Assembly (NCBI RefSeq): GCF_009905375.1
Contig: NC_133647.1
Span: 134,349,263 to 134,413,262, forward strand
Direction: 5' to 3'
Length of the DNA: 64,000 bases
From: Apium graveolens
Taxonomy: Eukaryota; Streptophyta; Magnoliopsida; Apiales; Apiaceae
The first letter of the stretch is position 1. Every line of letters begins with the position of its first letter. The notes beneath the pieces were generated by a model that made no database searches, had not been told where the DNA came from, and saw nothing but the letters and a program-made list of their open reading frames with translations. Positions 1 to 12,254 of this stretch are shown here, piece after piece. Made by a program: the position numbers and the translations under genes.

Positions 1-440
1 GAGGGTTATCCTCGGCCGGGGAGATGCCTTATCCGCGAAGTCTCGAAGACGTGGAAGAGTCTTGGGCCTTTGTGGTTAGGCCTCATCGACGGATTTTTCT
101 AAAGCTAATAGAAGATGGTTTCCATTGGGTTTCCTACTAGGCCTCAGGATGAGAAATCTAAGCCCATTGGATTTCTTGTTCCCCAAAAACTACGTTGGCT
201 TGATTCCCTATAAATATGGATACGTAGGCAAATTGCAAGGGGTCGGAAGTAGGAGCTTTAAGGAGCCACCACCAATTCTAAGCAATCTCAGCACCCAATT
301 CATCACAACCACCACACTCCACTCACTTTTCAGGCGAAGAACCACTATCGTAGATCTTGATTCCGGCGACGAACCTCAAACGTTGTTGATACTAAATTCC
401 TCCGTCAATAAGATGGTTACATGTTTATGTATGACTTAAA
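1..440 (+). mobile_element. LTR-like fragment (probable Ty3/gypsy LTR, 3' part)
   Basis: The segment has the layout of a plant LTR: a TATA-like CTATAAATATGG near 209-220, then a C/A-rich stretch of the kind found in R/U5, and a TTCCGGCGACGAACCTC block near 361-377 like the ends of some gypsy (Tat/Athila-type) LTRs. Its left end lies outside the window and no second LTR or duplication was found. The open frame at 125-439 shows no recognisable domain and is read as chance. The family assignment is inference. Confidence 0.35.
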
Positions 441-978
441 CAAGAAAATGACCAAAAATTTCACTAGCCCCTGTTTTGAAGGTACTGAAATTTTCAAGTA
501 AAGGGAATGCATCATTTCACTTGAAGGATTCAAACGAATAAGGGGGCTGCTTAATTTTTGAGAGTGCAAGATTTGTCGGAATCGGATGTGGAAATGAATT
601 CAACCTTGACTTGCTATTACTTTTAATCTCCTTAAGTTCTGTTAGTTTTATGAGTATTGATGTTATGTGTTATTGGGATTGTTGGCCCTGACATGAGACA
701 TGCTTGAGATTAAAAGAAAAAATAGTAGCATAGGGGTATATTTATAAATACAAGGAATTCATGTTTATATTTATGGATTTGTCCTTAAAATATTATGATA
801 TAAAATATCTCAATCTCAGATAATTTACCGGTTCAGTTTGAGATTTATTGTTAAATTAAATGTGGATCTGATTTCATAATGTATCTAATAGGGATGAGGT
901 AAAACAAAAAAAATATGACGTCATAAATTTTAAATATTAAAATTTTAAATTTAATCCATAAATAAATGAGAAAAACGG
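441..978. other. Non-coding, AT-rich stretch
   Basis: No gene, repeat boundary or RNA gene recognised here. It separates the LTR-like fragment from the MITE. Confidence 0.5.
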
Positions 979-2046
979 TACTCCCTCCGTCCCTAAAAAC
1001 GTTTCCTATTTGTGTTGGACACGTTTGCCAATGCACACTTTTGATTGTTAATATTTTTAGTTTCGTATTAGTATTAAATATAAAAACTTCATTGTATTAA
1101 AGTACTCATAAATACGAATCCAACAAAATCACTCATGACTATATTTGATCTTACAGATTAGACGTAAATTACTAGTCAATCGCTTACCATGAATAGTGTA
1201 AAATGTCAAAACGGGAAACGTAATGTGGGACGGAGTAGGGATGGCAAAATAATCCCATCCGACGGATACCCGATCCGAAACCTGATTTTTTGGATTTACC
1301 GAACCTGATTTTTTGGATTTGAATTTGGATTTGGATTTAAATTTTAGACCCGAATTTTTTTTGGATTTGGGTTTGGATTTTATGATTACTGTCTGAAACC
1401 CGATCCGAATCCGATCCGAATTCGATCCGAATTCGTAACCCGAATAAAACCCGAAAAAACCCCAATATTATATATGTATATAAATATATTGTTGATAAGT
1501 AATTAATTCATTAATATATATATATATTAATTATACACACACTATTTTATTATACATTATTAAATCCATTCAATTTCCTCAACACATACTTAATATTCAG
1601 TTATTCATAAAGTATTTTAATCATTATTATTTCTTTTTAATACAAAAAGAAACCTAAAACAAATGAATAGACAGGGGACATAGTACACACGCTGATTACA
1701 GGGGACATAGTATACACGCTGATTAGTAGTTAGGGTTAGAGCCTCAGCCTCTTAGATTTTATTCACCCGCGACGCCACACAAAGATTTCCACGACCATGA
1801 GGACCATGATTGTATTACTGTAGGGCAATCAACAATCAAGGGTTCATTCAATTTGTTTACCGGTTAGTATCAATCTTGTATCTATATGCTCTATCATTAA
1901 TCTTATATAAAATCTGAGATTTGTTATTTGTTACTTACTATCTTCGACTATTATTTGTTAGTAATTAATTAAGTTTTTTTCATATATAATGTAGAATATG
2001 TGATTCTTAGTAATTAATAAGGTCTTTTGGTTGATGATATGCAGCC

Positions 2047-3140
2047 ATGTCGACCTCAGGCTCAGCCCCTAATTCCCAGTCTAATACGGACGAAAATTCT
2101 CAACCTTCAGTAACACCAGAATTACAATCTGCTCCCATTGAGAATATAAGCACTTGCAGCGCTGATCCTGATGTGATAACAAGTAGTAAAGTTGATGTCA
2201 AAGAGGATAAAGAACTCAAAAAAAGGCAAGAGTGAAGCATGGTTACACTTTGATAAAGTCGGAATTGATGGCGTCATCAAAGCAGTGTGTAAATACTGTG
2301 ATGCCAAACTTAGAGGTGATTCGGGTGCAGGGACTTCTCATTTAATTGGCCAATTTAAATCGAAGCATCGTATTAGGGGCCAAAGTGATATAAGGCAGAA
2401 AGTTCTAGCAACCAATTTCAACAAAGACCATCTGGAGTTAGCATCTTATAATTTCAGCCCCGAGGGCGCAAGGAAAGAGCTTAGAAAAATGATAATTATG
2501 CATGAATATCCTATTTCGATTGTGGATCATGTTGGTTTCAAGAGATACTCATCATATCTTCAACCTATGTTTAAAGTGCCATGCCGAAATACCATAAAAA
2601 ATGAAATTTTTCATATTTATGAAGTTGAGAGGGTTAAGACTTTGAGTTTGTTGGAGAGTCATATGAGTCGGATGGCTATTACTACAAATATGGACCGCAA
2701 GCAATCAAAAGAAGGGATACATGGCAGTCACGACCCATTTTATTGATGCTTCTTGGAATTTACAGAGTCGTATTATGAGGTATATTTATATTTAAAAGTG
2801 CAATTTATTTTAGTTTTAGTTAACTACTGATGTTTGTAAGTAATTCGTGTTTTTCTATTTTAGGTTTATTTATGTTCCATGCCCACACACAAAAGATGTC
2901 CTATGTGATAATTTGCTTGAATATTTGATGGATTGGAATTTAGATAGAAAAGTATCTTGTCTCACAGTTGATAATTGTATGACTAATGATGATATGGTTG
3001 TTAGTTTGTTGGAAAAGTTGGATACTTCTTCACTTATAGATGGTGGTAATTTGTTTCATATGCGGTGTGCTGCCCATATCCTGAATTTAATTGTGAAAGA
3101 TGGGTTAGAAGTGATTATAATTGGGGTTGAAAAAATTTGA
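2047..3140 (+). pseudogene. hAT transposase remnant (BED zinc finger, RICESLEEPER-like)
   Basis: Reading starts at the ATG at 2047 with a Ser/Asn-rich N-terminal tail, then shifts frame near 2192-2235. The next frame, to 2746, carries a BED-type zinc finger (W-LHFDKV, then C-KYC, then H-IGQFKSKH) typical of plant hAT transposases. After a stop at 2744-2746 and a probable intron (about 2780-2862, acceptor TTTTAG), a third piece at 2863-3140 holds the family's catalytic-core motif LTVDNCMTNDD and the conserved MRCAAHILNLIVKDGL. Weak homology continues to about 3230. The C-terminal hATC dimerisation domain was not found, so the protein is truncated and shifted and must be inactive. Confidence 0.8.
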
Positions 3141-3239
3141 AGTTCTGTTGATTATTGGACAGCCACCCCTAAAAGGGAAGAAAAATTTGAAGAAACGACT
3201 CGACAATTACGTAATATAAAAATAAAAAATTAGGACTTG

Positions 3240-4080
3240 ATTATGCAACTAGGTGTACATGCCTAAAATTTCCTTAAAAATCATGTCGTCATGCGTAGTG
3301 ATTAATATCCTGCAAAGAAGAGTAAAGCTACAGAGGCTCAGAATGGTCTAATTGATGTTAATCTTAACATATATGATATAATCGATGCCACGAGTAAATT
3401 CCCTTTAGTGGTTTATAAGAAAAGTTATAAATGATAATTACATAGGACAAGAGAAGGAAAAATAAAAAGAGGATACCATGACATGAGATGCGATCCTAAC
3501 ACAATGCACAAGAAATCTAGTGTGATTACAGTCTGTTTTTTCTTTGGATTTATTTTTTGTGTCTGTTTTGCTGGTTTGTTCGGCGGTTTTAGGCTCTTGC
3601 TGCATTTCAAGTTCTTTTTTAGTTTGAATATGTTTATTGTTACTTTTTTCTAATGCGATTTTCCTGCAGCTCTTGTATTATGTGGGGAATTTAGTCTTAT
3701 TTTATCAGATTATTAATCCTAATTTGGACTAACTAAGGGCTCAGCTAGGAGAATGATTGTTCCGTTTTGCTTCATACAGATACAGGTGCATCTAAGGGCC
3801 AAGACTTGATGAATTAAACTAATGATGCAGAGTTGCAGACTGAGACTCCGGCTTAATATATTAACATGATGTTGGCTTTTCATTTTTCTTCTGTTGCCTC
3901 ACAACTTCTAATTACTCTCATTTTATTTTAATTTGTAAATTGTTAAAGCTTCATTAATTTCTTAACATTTCTTTTTAATGAATTAGACTTAGAAATTATT
4001 GGTGATTGATTGGATGCCTATTTAGTAATTTTTTTCGTATATTGTATATGTGTTTGTCTACATTTTATTTAAATTTTCGG
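3240..4080. other. Non-coding 3' portion of the hAT element
   Basis: This should hold the rest of the transposase, but only eroded, stop-rich sequence is seen and no hATC motif. It ends in the GGATTTG/CGGGT-rich subterminal region. Confidence 0.4.
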
Positions 4081-4304
4081 TTTTGGGTATTCAAATTTTT
4101 GGGTCTCGGGTGTATCCAATTTTTTTCGGGTTTCGGATATACCCGAATTCGATCCAAAATCCGTTGGATCGGATTTATATTTGAATTTGAATTTTCGGAT
4201 ATTTTTCGGGTGCAGATCGGGTTCGAGTTAGGTATAAAATTTCTGGTTGGATTTGAATTTTGTCAAACCCGATCCAATCTGACCCGATTGCGGGACGGAG
4301 GGAG

Positions 4305-5050
4305 TAGAGATGTACAAAAGGCCTATCGGCCGGATTTTGATCGGGCCTTAATAAGCCCGGGCTTTGACCGGGCCGGGTTTTTCAGGTTTTGACTTTGACC
4401 GGGGCGGGTCGGGCCGGGATTTCCTAAAATATTAGAGCCCGTTTGGGCCCTCGAAGCGGGCCTTACCGGGCTTTTTTTCGGGCTGAGCCGGGTTTTTTTC
4501 TAATTTAAATCGAATCGAGTTTTATTAGAGATTCTGAAGACTATATATGTTAGCAACTAGATCATAGTAAAAATTTATTAGTTTGCATGAAATATTTTAT
4601 GAAAACATTACTTCATTGAAAATATTTGAGTTCGGCGAAAAATAAACATATTTATAGAATTATATGTTTTATCAATGTTATCCAAATATATATAGTGTAC
4701 TTACTATATCATCTTTAATTAATCGAACAATAAATTATATAAATAATATTATTAATCGTGAATATGCAAATATATATGTGTTTAAAGTATTATTTATATT
4801 TATAGTAAATGTAGATTCATAAATATATAAGAAAATATATTAGAATAATCAGATTTAACCAAGCTTTTTCGGGCTTCTAATCGGGCCGGGTCAAAGATCG
4901 GGCCGGGCCGGGTTGAAACCCGGGTTTTTAACTGGGCCGAACCGGTCTTTGCCTAAAAATATAGAGCCGTCGAGACCTTTACCCCGGGTCAGGACCGGGT
5001 CGGGCTTTAATCGGGCCGGGTTTAACCGGGTTTTAACCGGATTGGGCCAC
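4305..5050. mobile_element. Non-autonomous hAT-like element rich in GGGCCGGG subterminal repeats
   Basis: It begins TAGAGATGTACAAAAGG, a plant hAT-type terminus, directly at the MITE's right TA. Both flanks (4318-4500 and 4865-5050) are packed with short GGGCCGGG/CGGGCTTT motifs around an AT-rich, non-coding core. The right end and an 8-bp duplication could not be fixed: the 8 bases before the left end, GGAGGGAG, are not repeated near 5050. The right terminus is therefore degraded or lies slightly elsewhere. Confidence 0.5.
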
Positions 5051-5955
5051 GTCAGATTTTCAGATACAGGTTTTTTGTGTAGTAGGATTTATGTTTCTAG
5101 AGCGATTTGTGTTGAACTTGTGTGTCGATCACAACCCTTATCTTTCTTTAATCTATTCAGGTCTTGTCCACAGTAACACCATGATATTCAGTGCCAACTT
5201 CTAGAAAATAATATTGATAAGTACATTATTAGTTTTTTTAATAGGGTTTGTCTAGTGTGGCAAGTGCTAAATACAAAAATTTGCACTAAAATTTATAAAG
5301 TTTGAAGTCTTTGGATTTGTGTATTCGTTGTAAATGTAGGGGTATATCATCATTAAGAAGTATTGACTAATAAAAATAAGTTAAATTTATAAAAATTTAT
5401 GTTTAGTATGTGTTCATGGACATATAGCAGAAAAACCGTTTCTAATATTAGTTCGTTTTTTTAACTGTATAATGTATTTTTCCGAGCTGCCCCTCTTATT
5501 AACTAACTCGTTACTTTCTAGAAATGATGCTCGTATTCAAATATAATAATGGATGTAGTAGTTCCAATATAAATTCCCCAAGTTTAGAAATGTTTTGAAA
5601 AGTTTTGAAGCCCGAAATTCGATTCGGATAAAAATCTGATTTTTTTTATTACTAATTTGTAAGTCTGCAGTTTTTCAATCCCATTAATTATATTGCTCAG
5701 TGGTAAGAGTAAGACCAATGATAGTATTGACAATTTTTTGTTATCCTTTATTTTTAATAAGTCAACGAGGCAGCAACAGCAGAGTGAATTACGGTAATTT
5801 CGAACTTAAAATACCTAATACGAGATGTATTAAATATTTGAAAATATGTAATTATTGGTTTATCACAAAAAGAAAACAATAAAGGTTAGAGTTTCGAGAT
5901 TTTTTTTTTCGGTATCTAAACTACTTATAAATTGAGGTACAAAACATAAAATAAA
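5051..5955. other. Non-coding AT-rich spacer
   Basis: No gene recognised. A short piece near 5605-5640 (AAGCCCGAAATTCGATTCGG) resembles the subterminal repeats of the neighbouring hAT-like elements and is probably a remnant. Confidence 0.4.
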
Positions 5956-6120
5956 ATTAAATATATAAATAAAAAAGTCCGGATAAAACACGGTTCGGCC
6001 TGATCCGGCATGACCTGCAAGCCTAAAACCATTATCAGATTTTAGAGGAAGCCCGGCCCGGCGCAACCCGATTTTTAGAAGAAAACACGGCCCAATCCAT
6101 TTTTTAAAAATCGGGATTTT
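5956..6120. mobile_element. hAT-like subterminal remnant
   Basis: The stretch carries AAGCCCGGCCCGGCGCAACC and related motifs close in style to the element at 4305-5050. No termini were found, so it is reported only as a fragment. It lies about 480 bp beyond the stop codon of the MRS2 gene. Confidence 0.35.
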
Positions 6121-6123
6121 TTA

Positions 6124-6603
6124 AAGTAAGGTTAAACCCTCCCATTGGCTTTCCGTGCCTCCCTGCCCCAGTTACAGAGATACTATTAGAGATTGACTGC
6201 ATTAGGAGGTTGCTGTGGAAACTTTAGACAATTTAAATAAAAAGTTCCAACAAGAAAGTTATACATCGGAACACTGCAAAGGCACTGCAAGCAAAAATTA
6301 AAGTGAAAATTTCTAACAAAAAGGTAATACATCAATTAGTACTTTATGATGTACATTTACAACGATGACAAGTAATGCACTGCAACTTCTTATTTCATGA
6401 TTTGGGACATGGACAGGCCTATCTATTCATTTTGTACAATGCTTCAAGTAGAGAACAAACATCCCCTCCTGAACTGAACCAAATACCATTAGGAGACTTA
6501 TCCCAATATTGTAGATTTCTTTCATTTACACAGATACAACAAACAAGGAAAGTACGATTACAAACTGTGTGAGGTTTAAAATGTTTTTCGTGTGATTTTA
6601 AAG
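6124..6603 (-). other. Probable 3' untranslated/downstream region of the MRS2 gene
   Basis: This non-coding interval follows the stop codon (6604-6606) and ends at the hAT-like remnant. No clear AATAAA was found on the minus strand. The small open frames here have no recognisable domain. Confidence 0.35.
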
Positions 6604-9600
6604 TCATTCCAGCAACCGTTTGTGCTTGCACCAGCCAATAGCAGCCACATATAGGAATATGCTCCCAGTGGCACCGCCACATATAGTCCACATGAACTCT
6701 TTTAGACCATGTTTCTTGTCATCAAACAGATCAATATGGATATTCATACCAAAAACACCAGCGACAACCACGAAGGCACTGATAACCAGAGTTGCCGTGG
6801 TTAACATTACGCCCATTTGCAAGAGATGATTCTGTTTGTCATCCAGCATGATGTTGATATAGTCTTCTGTGTCATCCACATACTCTCTCAGCTTGCAACC
6901 AAAAGATAGAAATTTTCGGTAAGCTCCATGCAGGTTTAAGTTTAAGAGAAACGATGTATGTGAAGCTGGATATACAGCTGCATTTCTAATACATTGTTTT
7001 TCCATATTTGGCTACAAAACTTATGTTCAAAATTCAGCCACTTGAATCTACAGATTCAACAGTAGTGGCAGCCATACAAGTCAAAATGTTTAGGAGATTT
7101 GCCAATTCTTCCATGCTTTACAACTAATATCTGAGTTAATGCATGAGCATCATATGCTGATGTACTTGTTCTCATGAAGACAAATATGGTTTTGGACTAA
7201 TCTACATTCTTTAATATTCATGAGAATCGGTTGGACAATATTACACGACCAATTGTCAGTTTAATTATCAACATGGGCTGATCTACTGGATTGGGTTGAT
7301 TATTATATATTGGATTGGGCTGATTATTATTTATCAAGTAAATTTTGGCTTACAAGTTTTTACCTTTCATTTGAAAGAGTTTTTCTTGTTTCAAGCACCT
7401 AAGTTTTCATTTTGTAGTTGAATTTGGTTTTTATGTAATTTCCTATTCAGAATAGGTTTTTATGTAATTTCCTATATGAATTAGGTTTTTTATGGGTTTT
7501 CAAGTTGGACTCAAATATTAGCTCAAGTAGCTGATTTTGAATCTGATTGGGATTCCTAATGAGCTTAGGTTATTTGCCTAGCCTATATATACCCCTATAT
7601 TTTAATCTTTTGAAACAGAGAATTTGATGAGATTAAAATCGTGAGTTTATACTTGCAAACCTTTGAAAGTTGGTGGTTAATTCCTTTACACTTTCTTATC
7701 CAGATTTCGTTTAGTTATGGGTGATTAAATTCATTAAGCAGTCTAAACAAATCGATCCTTTAGTTTTGTTTCTTGGTGATTAAATTCTTTATAGAAGCAA
7801 ACTAAAGTTAGATGCAAACTAAAGTTATTCTTTTCCGCAACAGATCTGATCTACATAAAAAGTATATCTCATCTAGAAAATATATATCATCTAGAAAAAT
7901 ATATATTATAGGCATAATGAAAAACTAACAAAAGGACTGCATATGATAAATATAATCCAAGGTTATAATTGTTGACTACTATTTACTCCCATGTGGTCAA
8001 CAAAAGTAAAAATTAATTACCAAGAACGGAATAAGATATCCCAGCACAGCTTACCAGGAGTATAAGATATTCAACCTTTGTTTTCTAGAATTAAATAAAC
8101 AAACCTATCCCTGGAATATGTACTATATTGTAGAAGCATCAAGCAAAATCCAGTTACGTTATAAATAACATGTTACTAAAGCTAAAGGACAATGAACAAC
8201 ATAGGGTTCACACCAAACAATCCATTGATTAGCCTACTATCCTAAATAGTAAATACTGTAGTAACAATATACTGAATTGACACATGAAGATTGGTCACTG
8301 AACAACGGAAGTGGGAACCCTTGATCATGGTAAGAAATAATGACTAGAGTGACCTAATTGTAATCAAGATTAAGACAGATAAATTCAATATGAGATCTTT
8401 CCTCGAAGAAGTTGTTTCACATACCGTAGATAGTTTATTAAGGGTACCATCAATCTGCACAAAATATGCTTCCAGAAGCATTTCCAGCTCTTCCACGTCA
8501 AGGTGCTTACTGACAGCACTGCGAGTGGTACTGGTACGGGTCCCATGGCTCTCTCTGCCAAGTGCACTTGATGCACCAAACAGATTGTTCTGTTGGTTGT
8601 CAGTATGTTGAAGATCAACTTCAGCATAGATATCATCAGGGGTCCTAATTTGCAAGAAAGACAACAAGTACTTGTTTAGATGCAAAATAAAAAAAATTAT
8701 AATAGAATACAAGAATCATATTACATACTTGTCATCAACTTCTGACCGAAGAACATCATCTTCAATGCCAGCTTGCTCATCTATAGAGGAAACTGTTGAA
8801 TTCTCGAGATGTTGCAACATTTTTTCAGTTAGATACATCTCAGCCATATCCTCGTCATCATCTAGCAACTGCTCTAATTCATCCCTTACCTGATAATCAC
8901 GCGCCTCCCTTCATTAAAAAATATGCAAAGAAATTCGAGCAAACTGCTCGTGCCAAATTTATGAAGCACGTTAAGGATATATGAATCTATGTTACATGAA
9001 CATTGATCAATTAAATCCCAAAATTATTATAACAAAAAGAAAAACAGGGCATCCAGATTCTTTTCCCATATACTAGATAACTTGTATTATAGATTTGTAT
9101 ATATGCACAGATGCTAAGCCGGAAAAAGAAAGACAATGATTAACAATTGATATATCCAAAGATGCTTATGATATTCAAATATAAATAAGTCCGTAAAAAA
9201 AGTTTATAGTCAATTACATACGAGACTGACTATTACAGTGAGATTTCTGCATGCGCAATTAGAGTATTTACAACAACTGATCTATCTCTAACAAAGTACG
9301 TGTTTTCTATTTGATTTCACATTTAGATGTCTGCCGGTCTATGAATTGATGAGAAGGGGACATTGAACATATAACATGGATCAATCAGTTTTTTCACTAA
9401 TTTTATTTGCCTTTTTATTGGCCTAAATCCATCAATGAATAGCACATCTTCTTGTAGGAAGCTTAGATACTTCTATATATTTCATATAACAATGCAAATA
9501 AGCTAGATGCCTTGGAAATAACACCTAAGTTGGTAAGTGGTTTTACATTAAGCATGAACCCGAATACCACTACGTCAAGCATTGCCATTTCCTAAAATAT

Positions 9601-12097
9601 TAAGCTGACAAAGCAAGAAAACATGTTAATTATCTGTTGGCAAGTACATGTAATGGTAAATGGCATCCTAAACTAGAACAGCCAAGGTAGTATTGGTAAC
9701 ATGAAACAAAATTACAAGATTAAGCCACTACCTTCTGAACACGTCCAGTTATTGCAACCAATCGACTTTTGATTTGACGGACACGTTCCAGATTGAGCGT
9801 ACTGATTTTTGAAGTCAGCTTATCAAGTGCTGGATGAGCTTCTTGCTCCAAAGTCCTTGCCTAATTTAAGATTAAAAAAAGAATGTTACTGTAAATATAT
9901 AGAAGAAAAGGATCGATAATGATCGGACTGACATCATTTAATTACTTTTTGACAACAAGAAATTAGTTTATGCGAGGTAATAAAAATGAATGTAAAAGGA
10001 ACACACTTCATTATCTAAGCAACTACAGGCAGCTTCGAGGCAAGCCTCCAATGCAATAAACTCAAAGGGAAGAAGTTTTAATCCATCTCCGTTTTCAAGA
10101 GCATGTTTCCCATCTTGCTTACTGTCATCGTCCTTCTCTGGAAAGCTTCCAGAAAATTTTGAAGGGCTAGCTGGCCTTGATTGGGAGTCCTCTAGATCAT
10201 ACAAATTGGTCCAGTCTCTATTATCAGGATTGACCCCATCTTCCTGCAAGGCCAAAAAAAAACAAATCAGTGTGTGACTAAAAAACATAGAACTACTACC
10301 CTCTCAAGAGGAAATTTTTACTGAAAAGTAATGGTCTTAGATGAAATGGCATAATGAGTCAATAATGATAAAAAATGACAGAAAAAAAGCCTTGCAGCGG
10401 TGTAGAGGCGGATGACCAATTAAAAAGAAAGGTGTGGATGGATAGATGTCCTCCCCTTTCTAAGACCTAAAAGGAGCTGTCTATTTATATAAATGTAGTT
10501 CACTAGCTGTTTTCTTTGAGAGGTGTGACAGTGATATACATTCATAGCTAAGCTTTTCCAACCAACCGTTTTTATCTAAACATATTTATTTCCATAAATA
10601 TATCTTGCAGCTTGGCATCACATGAGATGCAGAGTTAATTATTTAGTTTAATATTATGCCATATCCCACAAAGAAACATGGCCTAAGAGTTTCCCATAAG
10701 GCCACAATTGTTTCTGATGTCCTGGCGTCAAATTAAAACACTATGCACTTGAATTCTTGATTAATATCTTCAGTATGCTTGAAACCTATATATCTCTGAT
10801 TCTTCAATTTTGACCATAGTACCCGTGTCAAACGCTTGGACCTTTGAACAAGAAACTTATTCTGTTTCAGATCTATGATAGAAAAATGGACGCTTTGATC
10901 AACTAATATACCAGGCATGATATGAACTTTGGTCAGGTAAAAAAAAGAGAGAAAGGAGAAGAAGCGGGTTTAGAAGAAGACGCCTAATTTGCAAATTCCT
11001 TTGCAATTTATGAAGTACATACTTGTTTATTAAAATTTTATGCCTGTTAAGTTAAAGGTTATCCTAGAACCTCAATGTGTTGGGAGGAGGACTTGCAATG
11101 ATCTTATATTATATTCTTATAATGTTATCTCCTACACGATGTACCTGTGTTTAGTAATAAGAAAGAGTACCCCATACCCGTGTCCCCAAATCTTAGATTT
11201 TTATGAATTTGACGGTGATGTGCTCTCCATAGCAGAGTCAGATTAACATAGCTTGTAACATCAGCACAAATTCAATAGCTGCATGCTTGATTAATCTATT
11301 TCATATGCTTAAACCATATATTACTTGCTCTTTAGTTTCGATTTTTGTACCCATGTCGAAGTTCAAAAACTTGGACACCAAACTTACTCAGTGTCAGATC
11401 TTTGACAAACTAACCTACCAGATACGATATGAACTTAGTTCATAACTGACATTTGTAACTAAAACAATAGCTAAAAGTACAAACGCATACAATCAAAAGT
11501 GTAAAATCATACTCCCTTCTATGTATGACTAAGTACATACCAATAATCATCAGGACACTCACAAACAATCAATTTCAAACTTCAAATTCTCATCACATCA
11601 GAAAAAAAAAACACTAACCTAACACCAAAATTTCACAATTAAAAACCCAAGATCGCCAAAATACAAATAAGAACCTGAGATTTAACAGCTTGATAATGCC
11701 TCATCACTCTGCGCACAAGGTGTTCGACAAAAGGCGCCAAAGAAGGATCTTTAGCATTGAGCAAAAAAACTTCCTGGGCAGTAATAATAGCTTTAATATG
11801 TTCCAAATTTATGACAATTGCACGTTCTCGACCCAAAACAGTAGATGGGTATGATAACAAAGGATCAAGAATTCGAAGATCACGAGCAGGCAAGCCAGTC
11901 TTGCGCATAATAGAGTGTTTGCCTGCTTCCATGACATGGGTTTGGGCTGATAAATCGAGGACTAGCCACGGTCGAGTGCCTGTTGCTTTTTTGCGGAGGC
12001 CAGTGGTGGCGGTGCGGGGGTCATCTTCGGTGGGGTGTGAGTGTTTTGGAAGTGGGGGAGGTGGGTATGAGCTCCTCATGTCTCTTTTTAGGGCCAT
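6604..12097 (-). CDS. MRS2-3: Magnesium transporter, MRS2/MGT family (CorA-like), closest to MRS2-3; six exons
   Basis: Exons on the minus strand are 12097-11675, 10243-10007, 9860-9732, 8889-8729, 8644-8425 and 6891-6604. All five introns have GT-AG ends and the joined frame is open: 1458 nt, 485 residues, against about 484 for Arabidopsis MRS2-3. The family forms homopentameric Mg2+ channels; which membrane this member serves is not visible. The first exon carries a Pro-rich, variable N-terminus, then the conserved W-LVLDLSAQTHVMEAGKH and PARDLRILDPLLSYPST blocks. The middle exons hold the helical cytosolic domain with LLDDDEDMAEMYLTEK. The last exon holds a first membrane helix (about 418-437) ending in the invariant GMN motif (438-440), an acidic loop and a second helix (about 455-478), then a basic KHKRLLE tail. 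The start is the first ATG after an in-frame run with no family homology. No frameshift or stop is seen, so this looks functional. Assignment to the MRS2-3 branch is by recalled similarity. Confidence 0.93.
7250..7850 (+). mobile_element. LTR-like fragment in the last intron of the MRS2 gene
   Basis: Within the 1.5-kb intron at 6892-8424 lies a block with LTR-like composition: repeated GGTTTTTATGTAATTTCCTAT units (two copies near 7427-7470), a TATA-like CCTATATATACCCC near 7580, and a leader-like stretch after it. It lies antisense to the gene. No certain TG/CA ends or duplication were found, so solo LTR or TRIM remnant is inference. Confidence 0.3.
10740..11450. repeat. Degenerate direct repeat inside intron 1 of the MRS2 gene
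   Basis: About 10,743-10,930 and 11,270-11,447 align with each other in the same orientation. Shared landmarks in order are CTTGATTAAT, TATGCTT, GTACCCATGTC/GTACCCGTGTC, ACTTGGAC/GCTTGGAC, GTTTCAGATCT/GTGTCAGATCT and ATATGAACTT. A third related piece with ACCCGTGTCC sits between them near 11,175. They look like old copies of a dispersed repeat rather than exons; the gene's splice sites lie outside them. Confidence 0.5.
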
Positions 12098-12254
12098 CTT
12101 TCGGGGGATGGTTGTCTGTGTTTGATGTTGGAACATACATTTCTTATCGAACAAGAGAATTTTTCTTTTTTCTTTCGGGCACAAACAATGAGAATTGTTT
12201 TTCGTCAGGTTAATTATCACACAGCTAACTTGTCCGATCTTTATAACTGATGTC

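Larger units (their letters stand above)
1236..4291 (+). mobile_element. Degraded hAT-superfamily DNA transposon nested in the MITE
   Basis: The left end TAGGGATGGCAAAA is a common plant hAT terminus and is followed by many CCGATCC/GGATTTGG subterminal repeats (1259-1445). The right side repeats the same themes in inverse orientation (about 4080-4290). The direct repeat GGGACGGAG on both sides (1227-1235, 4292-4300) contains an 8-bp duplication, the size made by hAT transposases. The right terminus stops at TTGC; the last 8 bases expected from the left end (CATCCCTA) appear to be missing. A broken BED-finger transposase reading frame lies inside. Confidence 0.75.
979..4306. mobile_element. 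Stowaway-like MITE (Tc1/mariner type), split by a nested hAT element
   Basis: The left end after TA (979-980) is CTCCCTCCGTCCC at 981-993; the right end is its inverse, GGGACGGAGGGAG, at 4292-4304, followed by TA. This is the classic Stowaway-type terminal repeat with a TA target duplication. The homology continues inwards: AACGTTTCC near 998-1006 mirrors GGGAAACGT at 1213-1221. Only 981-1235 and 4301-4304 belong to the MITE, about 259 bp; the rest is the hAT insertion, with the shared 9 bp GGGACGGAG at 1227-1235 and 4292-4300. It has no coding capacity. Confidence 0.8.

Noticed and set aside
125..439. 104-codon frame at the window start
   Set aside because: It runs through the TATA box and leader of an LTR-like segment and shows no domain.
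11757..12125. 122-codon plus-strand frame
   Set aside because: It is the antisense shadow of exon 1 of the MRS2 gene.
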